From positions 33,877,347 to 33,941,346 of the forward strand of contig NC_071354.1 of assembly GCF_943734655.1 (NCBI RefSeq): 64,000 bases of DNA. The letters are read 5' to 3'. The stretch comes from Sabethes cyaneus. Taxonomy: Eukaryota; Arthropoda; Insecta; Diptera; Culicidae. A program made the translations under genes and the position numbers. Shown piece by piece: positions 11,931-22,030 of the stretch; the stretch's first letter is position 1, and the number at the start of each line of letters is the position of its first letter. The notes beneath the pieces were generated by a model. The model was not told the DNA's origin and made no database searches. It saw only the letters and a list, made by a program, of their open reading frames with translations.

Positions 11931-13870
11931 TCCGCTGCCATGAACGAAATCATGAAATCATGAAATGTGAATTTCTGTCAAATCATGACTGAACTGCCAA
12001 ATCAGACAGCGCAAAATCATGAATTTCATGAATTTCATGAAGCATCAAACATAGCCACATTAACATTGGCCGCGATCTCATTCCACATGTAAGAAATCAC
12101 GGTTTTCTCTTAGGCTTTTACCATCAGTCGGTATGCAAATTTCATGATAAATACAGTCTATCTAATTAAAATTCTGTCAGGTTCGACTCGATGATTCTTC
12201 ACAAAAACGGCGTTAACTAGGCATCTTTTTCACATAAATTGCAAAAAAACTTCAAAATGCAAAACAGGGATAGAATGCACCACAGTGGGATCGAACAGTT
12301 ATGAAATATGTTTAATTTGCAGTCCATCTTTTGTTTCAGATTATTTATTAAAAATATAGCAATATTATGTATTGTATAGGACTTAGAATTTGTCTTAAGC
12401 TTAATTGTTTAACTTACAATATTTCATCACACATCAGTTGGAGAAAAATAAATGAATAAATTTTATTGCCAATTATGTTGAGATATGAACCCATTGTTGC
12501 ATCCATCCCATCCCAGCAAAAGAACGCTATAACAAACGCTACAACAAACGCGATAACAAACGCTTCCGTCAATTTTGAAGCCTAGTTTTTGGAGTTTATA
12601 CAACACGTGATTGAATGTAAATTGGCTGGTTGCGTTTAACGCCTGGCTGGGCAAACCTGGTGCGTTTTGATAATAATGATTTTGACTCTTGCTAAAAATC
12701 GTCGAAAATAATAAAAAATACCGGTTTTTGTTAGGAAATTTCACCAGGAGATAGTGTAAAAAAAAGATCCCAAAGTCTTTTAGAAGTTGAAAACCCCGAT
12801 TTAATCTAGTGGTGAAAGGAACCTTTGTTTTACGGTCTTACTTGCTATTTGAGATAGAAATCGACACGTCTTCGGAACATAATTCATCTATTGGTTATCG
12901 TTGCGTAGTGCGTTGTTTTACATAAAATTTTCGAAAATTGAATTAGTTTACAAAATTTGAATAAAATACTTTTAAATTTTGATAGATCCTTTTTTCATGA
13001 AATTGCTGAGTAAGGATAAGTAAGTTGTTATTAATCTGAGTAAGTGCAAATAAAAGTAAGTTGTAAGAGGAAATCTTATTCTTCAACATATACATTGTCT
13101 ATTGTCTATTTTGTACAACACGTGTAGGTGTTGTTTTAAAGTTACAAAACATTGTTTAACTAATGTATATTCTTCAACAATCTTATTGTGCGCAAAATGT
13201 CATAATTATTCAATGCATTAATAATTTAAATTGTTGGGAAAATGTATGCAGCAAAACTATCAGCAAATGTAAAATGTTTAAAATGTATCCGTCTGCTGGT
13301 AGTCGTGTAATTCGGAGTCAAAATTAGGGTATTTTTTATAATCAAAGTTCCACAGTTCCTAAACAAGCAAACATAGAGGTATACTGTTTTCAGAAAAGTT
13401 GTATATTTTTACTATTTGTACAATTTTGTAGTACATGAAAAGTCATACAACAATTACAAAAAGAGCAAAAATAGAAAAACTGATTTTACAAATTCATATA
13501 CAATAAATAAGATTTCTCTATCTTCGCTGCAAAGACAGAAGGTTACTGTCTTTAGCAAAATTTCTTGTAATAATATGCTCTATAACTTTGCAGAGCACAT
13601 CAATGTATTATATTGACACTGAAGAAAAACATTTTTTTATTTCTCTTTTAGGGGGATTAATCAAAATTTAAATTTTACCAGACGATAGAGCTTTCAATTT
13701 CAAGAAACTCTTCCAAAGATTCGATAAACCTAAAACCATGTTTTCCCAGTCAAAACTTTAGTGCACACTTTTTCTTTGGTTTGGGGCTATTTTGCACGCG
13801 AGTAACTGTGTTGCAAAAGTTGGCGCGTGTGTTCGAGTGTTAATATCTTTTGATCGGTTAAACCAATTCT
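11931..13870. other. Repeat-rich AT stretch without genes
   Basis: It holds clustered ATCATGAAAT/TTTCATGAA motifs (11945-12045). A possible short palindrome with CCCAGC and GCTGGG ends lies at about 12513-12652. A segment at 12665-12785 matches 56960-57070 in reverse complement, sharing AATGATTTTGACTCTTG and GATCCCAAAGTCTTTTA. The remainder looks like decayed dispersed repeats. No gene was seen. Confidence 0.45.
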
Positions 13871-14054
13871 TATGAAATTTTGCATATTTATTTATTTTAT
13901 TTTATTTATTTATTTACAACAAAATAGCATAAGATTTAAATCTTTTAAATTGCTACATAGCATATGAAGTGCATCTTTAGAAATTATGTTTTAAAGAACA
14001 TTAAAAAAATATATAATTTAATTAAGAAAAAAAAATAATCAAAAACTAAACTAA

Positions 14055-15196
14055 CTAATTAAAGTGCTCTTTGCATTGCTTCTTAAATGTAAAAAATGAC
14101 TTTTGATCCCTCAGATTGCTAGGCAGTGAATTCCAGATACAAACACCTCTAACAAAAAATGTTTTTCCGTATAAAGCAGTAGAATGTGAAGGTAATACAT
14201 ACTTATTTAGTCTCTCGCTTTGAAATGGTATCAGTTTTTCATGTAGATATGCGGGGCATTTGGTAGTTATGATCTTATGGAGTAAAAAGCAAGAACGGGC
14301 TTTAATAAAATTGGAGAAAGAATAACCTAATAGTTTGTTTTGCAAATGCGAAACACTATCTAAGCGGCCAAGATTGAAAACAAAGCGAACGCAAGCATGA
14401 AGAGCTATCCTTAGTCTATCTAAAGTTTGCATATTAACGGAAAGCAAAAGAAAGTCACACGATATGAAATATGGTAAAATGTAGCTCTTAAAAATTTTCA
14501 ATTTGGTTTCTTCGTTTAGAAACGACCCTTTCAATTGGAAGCACCTTAGAGTTTGATATATCTTTCCGCATTGGGACAATACGTATTTATCCCATTGGAA
14601 ATCATTTTGAATAATGAAACCAAGACTAGTGGCTTTGCCGACCGACCGTATAGTGTCAGCTCCGATATTTAAGTTTAAAAGCTCAATATTACTACCACGT
14701 GTAATCAACAGTGCCTGTGATTTTTGTGCATTAAGCTTTAAAGAATTTGAATTCGCCCAATTTTTTATAGAACTTAAATCTTCATTTATGATTCTACACG
14801 CTGAGTCAACTTCCGAACTATTGCAGTTTATATATAGCTGCACATCATCAGCAAATATATGCACAGAACAATGTTTTAAGATTCCTGGTAGTTCATTGAT
14901 ATACAGACTAAACAAAATTGGGCCGAGAACCGATCCCTGTGGCACTCCCGACGTGACTGGTAAAAAATTTGACAACGTTCCATTTAAGAAAACAGATTGT
15001 TTGCGATTATGTAAGTAAGATTGAATAAGTCTTACCGCAGACCTACTAAAATTGAATTGCAAGGAAAGTTTTTGGCACAGTTTACTATGGGAAATTGTAT
15101 CGAAAGCTTTCGAAAAATCTAAAAAAATCATAATCACTTTACCACCATTATCAATAGCAACTCCAACATCATCATAAATTTTGCATATATGCCCTA
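14055..15196 (-). pseudogene. Reverse transcriptase domain of a non-LTR retrotransposon, N-terminally truncated
   Basis: About 380 codons are open to a natural stop. Numbering from the open frame, the palm motifs are LDFSKAFDTI (37-46, first catalytic aspartate), SGVPQGSVLGP (94-104) and HIFADDVQLY (124-133, catalytic DD). The C-terminus ends in the WNSLPSNLRD...F.FKKQ pattern common in CR1-like and related RTs. In an intact element this enzyme copies its RNA at the target site. Endonuclease and fingers regions are missing, and the first ~11 codons lie in an inserted MITE. It is an inactive relic, although this part has no internal stop, which suggests modest age. Confidence 0.85.
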
Positions 15197-15469
15197 TGGG
15201 CCCTATTCTGTAAGTCACGTCGACTGTCACTTTGCTCGACTAGTCGACTTTTGGTATTATGTAAGTCACACGCGACCCGATTTTGTCGAGTAACTCGACT
15301 GAGTCCACCGCCAAAAAGCTAGTGACTAAACGGTTAGCAAGTGACGCCTGAGCTAGCTTTGTTTTGGTTGTGCATTGAGCCGCTATGCTGCCCGTTCTTC
15401 TTGTACTCGACACTCGACAGTGACTGAGTCGAGCCGAGTTGCTCGACGTGACTTACAGAATAGGGCCCA
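15197..15469. mobile_element. TGGGCCCTATTCTG-ended MITE inserted in the RT relic
   Basis: The ends TGGGCCCTATTCTGTAAGTC and the inverted GACTTACAGAATAGGGCCCA-type end match over about 27 bp. TA flanks both sides (15195-15196 and 15470-15471). Inside are several GTCGA/TCGAC palindromes. It is 273 bp long with no coding capacity. It sits within the retrotransposon, so it inserted later. Confidence 0.9.
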
Positions 15470-15624
15470 TATTCGTGGTGTCAAAACCTCTCGTTTGATA
15501 TTAAAATAAGGCCATTGCAAATTATTCATGAAGTTTTTGTCCCCCCGCTCTTCAAAATTGGCTCTAAAAATCGGGGAACAAAAAACAATTTGTTGCACTT
15601 GAGTAAAATATTTTTTATATAAAT

Positions 15625-16069
15625 CAATTATCTGTGGGTTTTACAGCCTAAAGAACTCGGAAAAAGCGTGTACGGAGCGTTAACGCTTCTAGCACGAAAC
15701 AAAAATGGAAGTACAAATAATGTAATTTCCGAAAATCGACAAAATTTTTTCGATTTTGACTCTATTTTGGAAGGTTTTTGCACGGAAAATAATAACGTTA
15801 GCAAAAGCAAGAATTAATTCAGATTTCACGATCAAACTGCAAATATTTGTAATGGCCTAATACTAAAATATGTTATTCTAAACTCTGAATACAATCATGT
15901 CATTGCTTTATTATTCAAACAATACAAGTAGTTATTCTATTGGTCTTAAAGGAGCAAAATTTTGGTATTATTATTTATTATTTTACCAACTATGTCAGTC
16001 AAAACGAGACCAAATTTTGATATGAGTTATTTCCATAACACATTTTGATATTATTTTGCTCTTCGCTCC
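15625..16069. other. Unassigned stretch
   Basis: AT-rich, with no recognisable gene or element end. It could contain the lost upstream part of the retrotransposon at 13880-15620, but no RT motif is readable. Confidence 0.3.
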
Positions 16070-16165
16070 TGCTCGGGTATAGTGCGACGATCATATTGAC
16101 TCTAGCAGCTTCTTCCATCCAAGATTCGTACAAACGACGACTGACTTGTTAGATCAGCGTCGCAC
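16070..16165 (-). mobile_element. tRNA-derived SINE, truncated copy
   Basis: On the minus strand it reads GACGCTGATCTAACAAGTCA, then GTACGAATCTTGG in place of a GTTCGAATCTCGG-type B box, then CTGCTAGAGTCAATATGATC. This is the same order as the better copy at 21856-22030. The 3' tail is missing. Confidence 0.6.
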
Positions 16166-16203
16166 AGTGGGACGGCTTCAAAAATATACGGACATCAGCT
16201 TTT

Positions 16204-17473
16204 GCGTAGAAACCACTAAGTGTTTTGCATTTGGGTCTTCACAAAAGTTTCTTGATTTTCGAAGTACTTTTCTGTCATACCAAAAAAATTTGCATTAAAG
16301 GGGTGGGTCAATAAATATTCAATTTAACTTTTTATTTAAAGCTAAAAATAAACAAAAAAGTTATACAAAATGTTATTTAAAGAGTTTTTGCCAAAGAAAG
16401 AAAACTTCTATCTCTTAAGGGAAAGAAGTTATAGTGCTACAATATAATGTATCTCCTTAATATCAGTTTTTCTAATTTTTTTCGGTTATTTTCATTTCTA
16501 AGCAGTTTTGTTGTTCCGCGAAGTTTAACATACTATGAAAATACAATACAATTTTTGCTGAAAGAAGTGTAGCTCTACCTTTCTTGGGTATCGAGCCATT
16601 CCAGCTTTTGTCTAATTTTGAATAAATTTTAAAGGGGCTTTATTTAAAAAGGGCGCAGGTATGTGCTGCCAATCTCCGCTACTTTACGTACTGCGATGTA
16701 GTGTGTTTCATTTCACATGTATGTTACGATCGATCACGGTGGAACATTTGAGCACACTGCAAATGAAATTTCTAATTTTGCAAGATTTCTTTGTTCTGAA
16801 TCAAAATATGCAAACATGTTTGTCAAAAATAATGAACAATCATGTGGCAAAGTTTGCGATGCTTATTTGAGACACTTACATCCGAGCACTTTTGTTTTTG
16901 ATATATTTTTGGCATTTGCACTAAGCGTATTTCGATTTCGAGGCAAAAAATCGAGGCAAAAAATTGGTAATTTCATTTACAGTTTTCTCAAATGTTCCAC
17001 CGTGATCAGCATACCTGGGCCCTTTTATGATAAAGCCCCTTAAAAATTGATTCAAAATTAGACAAAAGCTGGAATAGCTCGAAAACCAAGAAGGGTAGAG
17101 GTGCACTGTTTCCAGCAAAAATGTGTATTTTCATAGTATGTTTAATTTCACGGAACATCAAAACTGCGTAGCAATGAAAATAACCATACAAAAATAGAAA
17201 AACTGGTATTGAGGGAATACATTAGTTTGTAGCACTATAACTTCTTTCCCTTAAGGGATAGAAGTTTTCTTTCTTCGACAAAAACTCCTTAAATAACATT
17301 TTGTATAACTTTTCCGTAAGCATTGTTTATTTTAAGCTTTACATAAAAAGTTAAATTGATAATTTATTGGCCCACCCCTTAACGCAAATTTTTTTGGTGT
17401 ATCAGAAAAGTACTTCGAAAATCAAGAAACTTTTGTGAAGACACAAATGCAGGACACTTAGTAGTTTCTACGC
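16204..17473. mobile_element. Second long palindromic (foldback-type) element
   Basis: GCGTAGAAACCACTAAGTG at the left pairs with CACTTAGTAGTTTCTACGC at the right. Pairing continues inward through TTCACAAAAGTTTCTTGATT, CCCTTAAGGGA-type sequence and GATCACGGTGGAACATTTGA. Arms are about 0.6 kb around a ~75-90 bp centre near 16830-16905. Arm divergence is greater than in the element at 5926-6989. Open frames inside mirror each other and are not genes. A target duplication was not resolved. Confidence 0.75.
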
Positions 17474-17854
17474 GTCGTAGCTTGAGACCAACTAGAAGGG
17501 GATTAATATTTTTTTTTGAAACGATGGTTTTTACAATTGATGGAGGGACGGTAGGTGAAAGTAATGAAAATTTTGGGAAAGGAAGGGGGGGGGGGGGTAA
17601 TAGGTAGCTACACTTAACAAGTTGTCGTTGTGACTTCTATCTTTTGTCCAATGCTGGAAGGTGCATGGATCGAACCTAGCTATAATCAGAGATTATAACC
17701 GGATTATAAGAAGGGGATTAGCTACGATTGCCGAATCACAAAAGGCCGAAACACGAATGGTCACGAATTATTTGCTGCCGCTCGTTCGGATACAACTAAG
17801 GTATAATCCCAACTAGTGCCAAGAGGGGATCGAAATTCAAGAAGGGATCGAAAT
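17474..17854. other. Unassigned stretch with G-run
   Basis: It includes a run of 13 G at 17585-17597. GGATCGAACCTAG near 17667 resembles a Pol III B box but has no convincing A box. No gene was seen. Confidence 0.3.
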
Positions 17855-20157
17855 TATTGCAGAATTGCCTCACTACGTGGCGCTGGCATATATGTAATCT
17901 TCTTAAGCAGGCTGTATCTTGCGTTGCTGATTGTCTGGAAAGTTGCGGTCTTCGGGAAGGTTATTCATAAAACTGCCGCATCCAAGATGGTATGAACAAT
18001 ATTGCAGAATTGCTCCAATACGTGGCGCTAGTGTATATGTAACATTCTTAATCAGGCTGTAGGCTATCTAAAAAGTTGCGGTCTTCGGAAAGGTTATTCA
18101 TATGACTGAGGCCTTCAAGAAGGGATGGAAAATATTACAGAATTGCCTCACTACGTGGCGCTAGCATATATGTAATCTTCTTATGAAGGCTGTATATCGC
18201 GCTGCTGACTATATAGCAAGCTGCGGTCTTCGAGAAGGCTATTCATATGACTGAGACCTTCAAGAAGGGATGGGAAATATTGCAGAAATTTCTCACTACG
18301 TGGCGCTAGCATATATGTAACATTATTATACAGGCTGTATCTTACGCTGATGAGTATCTGGAAAGTTGTGGCCTTTGGGAAGGTTATTCACATGACTGCC
18401 GCCTTAAAGATGGTATGGAAAATTTTGCAGAATTGTCTCACTACGTGGCGCTAGTGTACATTTAATCCGCTTAGGCAGGCTGTATCTCGCGCTGCTGGCT
18501 ATCTAGCAAGTTACGGCCTTCGAGAAAGTTATTGCAGAATTGTCTCACTACGTGGCGCTAGTGTATATGTAATCTTTTTGTGAAGGCTGCAGTGAATACA
18601 AAATATATGTTAAAACCATGCAACCAATTCACATTCTAATAATAAGTTTAATAAAGCTTATACAAATTTGTAAAATAGTTTATGCCCTACTAGCACAGTT
18701 ATTATAAACTAGTTATGGTAACCGATTAATGACTGATTTCAGTCATAAATAGGTTGCAGCAACCAGAAGTGAAAAAAGTGTGCTACTTGGGTGTCCTGGT
18801 CTGGAAATTTTTTTAAAGAGGGGGGCATGAAAAAGATAATAACATCAGACCTTCAATAACCAAACAAAAAAGAAAAAAACCAGTGTTTATTTTTCCATAT
18901 ATTAAAAATTAAATACAAAAATTTTGTACAGTACTTAAATTTTTGTTGAAACCTAACAAACCAAAATTTTTCGACTCATCCTGGTAAGCATCCTGGTAGA
19001 GATGAACCAGTTTGATAATGGTTCAACGGTAACCACGAAATAGTATCGTGATCTAATCATCTTTTGAAAATGGCAGTTTAGGTCCCTACAACTTTTTTAC
19101 ATGGAACGCATCAGCTCACCGGCGTGCTCAGAGGTGGGGCTCCACAATTGCAAATCAATGCTGACGTTTATGTTTATACTATTATGTTCAGCATGCTTTT
19201 TTTTTAGAAGAAACTCGTATATCACCCACAGTCCTCGCAAAAATAATCCATCGGGTTAGTCTACCATACTACTATCCGTAAGTGCTATTTCCTAAATGGC
19301 CAGAAAAATCCCACCGTCATTTGAATAATCTTCTCGAAGACCGCAACTTGGTATACAGTCAGCAGCGCGTGATACAGCCTGCTTAAGAAGATTACATATA
19401 TGCTAGCGCCACGTAGTGAGGGAATTCTGTAATATTTTCCACCCCTTGGAGGTCTCAGTCATACGAATAACCTTCTCGAAGACCGCAGCTTGCTATATAG
19501 TCAGCAGCGCGATATACAGCCTTCATAAGAAGATTACATATATGCTAGCGCCACGTAGTGAGACAATTCTGCAATATTTTCCATCCCTTCTTGAAGGCGG
19601 CAGTTTTATGAATAACCTTCCCGAAGACCGCAACTTTTTAGATAGCCTGCAGGGCAAAAGACAGCCTGGTTAAGAATGTTACATATACACTAGCGCCACG
19701 TAGTGAGGCAATTCTGCAATATTTTTCATATCATCTTGAAGGTGGCAGTTTTATGAATAACCTTCCCGAAGACCGCAACTTTCCAGACAATCAGTAGCGC
19801 GAGATACAGCCTGCTTAAGAAGATTACATATATGCCAGCGCCACGTAGTGAGACAATTCTGCAATATTTTCCATCCCTTCTTGAAGGTCGCAGTCATATG
19901 AATAACCTTCTCGAAGACCGCAACTTGCTAGATAGTCAGCAGCGTGAGATACAGCCTGCATAAGAGGATTACATATACACTAGCGCCACGTAGTGAGTCA
20001 GTTCTGCGCTTTTTTCCATGCCATCTTGAAGGTGGCAGTCATTTGAGCAACCTTCCCGAAGGCCGCAACTTTCTAGATAGCCTGCAGCGCGAGATACAGC
20101 CTATACAAAAATATTACATATACGTTAGCGCCACGTTGTGAGACAATTCCGCAATAC
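17855..20157. repeat. Two facing arrays of a ~140 bp repeat (foldback-like structure)
   Basis: The left array (17855-18590) has six units in one direction. The TACGTGGCGCT core begins near 17874, 18019, 18152, 18297, 18442 and 18549. The right array (19320-20157) has six in the other direction, with AGCGCCACG near 19405, 19547, 19692, 19847, 19982 and 20127. Each unit also has TTCGAGAAGGTTATTCATA and ATATTGCAGAATTG. Spacing is mostly 133-155 bp, with one short 107 bp unit. A ~720 bp unique spacer separates the arms. Inverted ends built of tandem repeats recall Drosophila FB elements; that link is inference. Confidence 0.8.
18595..19315. other. Spacer between the facing arrays
   Basis: No coding sequence. 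An internal GTGTGCTACTTGGGTG near 18780 resembles the right end of a CCCAAG-ended MITE, but its left end was not found. The rest is AT-rich. Confidence 0.4.
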
Positions 20158-20159
20158 TA

Positions 20160-20497
20160 TAATCCAATGAAAACCCGTTGATGTACTGAACAACTTTGTC
20201 GAAGACACCAACCGTCTATTAGGTCAGGATCACGAGTTATTCCATGTTGGAACCAATTAGGTCAATTCCCATATGCTACGTAGACTCCAATAAGGACGTT
20301 CGACCGCGTTAATGGAATCACTCGAGACCGTCCTTAATGGAAACGTCCTTATTCGAAACCGCCTTATTCGGGGGACTGCTGTAGATTATAAAGTTTATTC
20401 GAATTGTGTAAATGCTCAAAAAATGAGCAACAAAAATTTTGTTGACGCATTTACGCTTTTATTAAGCACTAAACAAAGGCATTCTTGAGGCATGGTT
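20160..20497. other. Short repeat-like stretch with GAATAAGG motifs
   Basis: On the minus strand 20290-20370 reads CCCCCGAATAAGGCGGTTTC, then GAATAAGGACGTTTCC and ATTAAGGACGGTC. These are variants of one short motif, and it looks like a decayed element end. No gene was seen. Confidence 0.35.
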
Positions 20498-21850
20498 TGA
20501 CGTAGGACTACGTATTACGGCAAAGCTTGGGATAGGGTGTCATTGCAAAAAATCATAAAATGCGAGCGTCGCTAAAATATGAAAGATTTTGAGCGCTAAT
20601 AGCTTAGCGGTTTCCCGCTCGATTTTTTATATTTTTGCTCCAATCGATCGGAAAATCTTCTACGCATCCACACCAGTAAAGAAAACTATTGAATTTAACC
20701 CTCTAACGGGTAAGACCGTCTGTAGACGGCCTTCGCTTTTGGAGCTCCAGAGCCACATACGAAATTTGTCTTGAATGGACAATATGAAACATATGTTCAG
20801 AAAAGATTTCCTGACATTTTGATATTTATATCACAACATTCTGACCATGAGTTCAAAAGTTATCATCTTTCAAAAACAAGAAATATGAAAAATTCTGAAA
20901 AAAATTATGGTGCGATTATGCCCTTTCTTTACTTTTGAAAAAAAATGACATTTAGAACAAAATGTTCTACCTCAAATTTTTTCTATGAGTAGTTTACATA
21001 CTTTTTTCAATTTTGTGAAATTTTTGAACTGAAAAAATATTTAGGTAGGGCGTTAGGCATGAAAAACTAAAAAGAGAAATTGGACTTTTTCATACCTGGC
21101 GGTTCTCCAGATAAATATTTTTTCATGAAAATCAACACTCGAGCTTCTTTTGAGTATACTTTCATGATAAAGCAGTCATTTGCTTGATCGCTTCATTTTT
21201 ACTATGTTGCCCGTTAGAGGGTTAAGTGCGTACTATTGAAAAACTGTAAATAATGAAGTATTGTCCATCGAGAAAACCTCACTTCGTGATTGGTTGTTGG
21301 AAATGACGTCAGCATAGTTTTAACGAGTTTTCAGAAAAATAAGTAACAAAATCTACCCGTCCCAACAGGTCGAAGATTCTTTTTGACGATTGAACCTAGT
21401 CTAATTTGATAGCTGTGCTTGGGAAGTAAGCCATAACAAATGACAATGTCTCCTTGTTTCAACAAGTTTTCTTACGACCGTCATTAATCTTAGACCAATT
21501 TGATGTCTGTGTTAGAAAAGTGTGCCAGAAAAAAAGACAGAAGTTCCTTACCCCAATAGATAGTATATTCTTTACAGCGACACGATTAAACCTAGGCGGA
21601 TTTGATATCTGTGTTGGAAAAGTGCGCTACAGCTGTATAGTGTTTGGTTATAATGTGATTCTGTAGGGATACGCATATTTTCCATTTCATTGGAAATGTA
21701 GTGAAAAGCTGTGCTATTGATAAAACGGGACTGAATTGGTAAAATCCTTTCAACGTGGGGGAACCATTGGTTATAAAAACAATCTTTAATTTCTGTGAGG
21801 TAGCAGGAAAGCAATAGTTTGTATTCTTGATTTTGTTAAATTGTTTCCAA
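20498..21850. mobile_element. TGACGTAGGACTACG-ended repeat element, copy 2, interrupted
   Basis: It starts TGACGTAGGACTACGTATTA and shares the interior with 3469-4500 up to GATTTTGTTAAATTG..CAAATGCA at about 21853. There a SINE adjoins it, so the right end is lost. A TTAA-flanked MITE sits inside at 20699-21221. Removing the MITE restores continuity with copy 1 across ACTATTGAAAAA. No gene was seen. Confidence 0.7.
20699..21221. mobile_element. piggyBac-like MITE with TTAA target duplication
   Basis: The left end is CCCTCTAACGGGTAA and the right end is the inverted TTGCCCGTTAGAGGG. TTAA flanks both sides (20695-20698 and 21222-21225). TTAA duplication with CCC-starting ends is characteristic of piggyBac-type mobilisation. 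The interior is 523 bp, AT-rich and non-coding. Confidence 0.9.
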
Positions 21851-21855
21851 ATGCA

Positions 21856-22030
21856 GGTCCTTGGACTTAAACGTCTATCTAAGGCTTGATCTTCTTCTGT
21901 CGATACTTCGCAGCCGGCTGTTAGAGTACAGAACAATTACCAATCGACTCTATCTAGCAGCACTGCCCAGCCGAGATTCGAACACACGACAACTTGTTTT
22001 TTAGACCAGCATCATACCTCGAAGCTAATT
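21856..22030 (-). mobile_element. tRNA-derived SINE, best copy in the window
   Basis: Read on the minus strand, the head lies near 22030: TAGCTTCGAGGTATGATGC approximates a Pol III A box, and GTGTTCGAATCTCGG is a good B box. A body follows with CTCTAACAGCCGGCTGCGAA and a 3' part with GACGTTTAAGTCCAAGG. Pol III transcription from the internal promoter is inferred from family biology. The same text recurs at 16070, 37866, 38930 and 39757. Confidence 0.75.

Larger units (their letters stand above)
13880..15620 (-). mobile_element. Truncated non-LTR retrotransposon (CR1/Jockey group), split by a MITE
   Basis: The minus strand carries a reverse transcriptase ending at 14055. About 130 bp of 3' UTR follows, then a tail of short AAAT/AAATA repeats at 13890-13920. 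Such a tail is typical of CR1-like elements. A MITE at 15197-15469 interrupts the 5' side. Beyond it, to about 15560, a frame reading FNIKREVLTPRI is plausibly the upstream RT region. The 5' end is lost. Confidence 0.75.

Noticed and set aside
12510..12655. Short MITE with CCCAGC ends
   Set aside because: The inverted match is weak beyond six bases and no target duplication was found.
16661..17191. Frames of 60-108 codons
   Set aside because: They lie in the arms and centre of the palindrome at 16204-17473. No family pattern.
17640..17690. tRNA gene or SINE head around GGATCGAACCTAG
   Set aside because: There is only a B-box-like motif; no A box at the right distance and no cloverleaf.
17855..20157. 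CRISPR-like array
   Set aside because: Units are ~140 bp and vary throughout, they are arranged in two opposite directions, there are no unique spacers of constant size, and the genome is eukaryotic.
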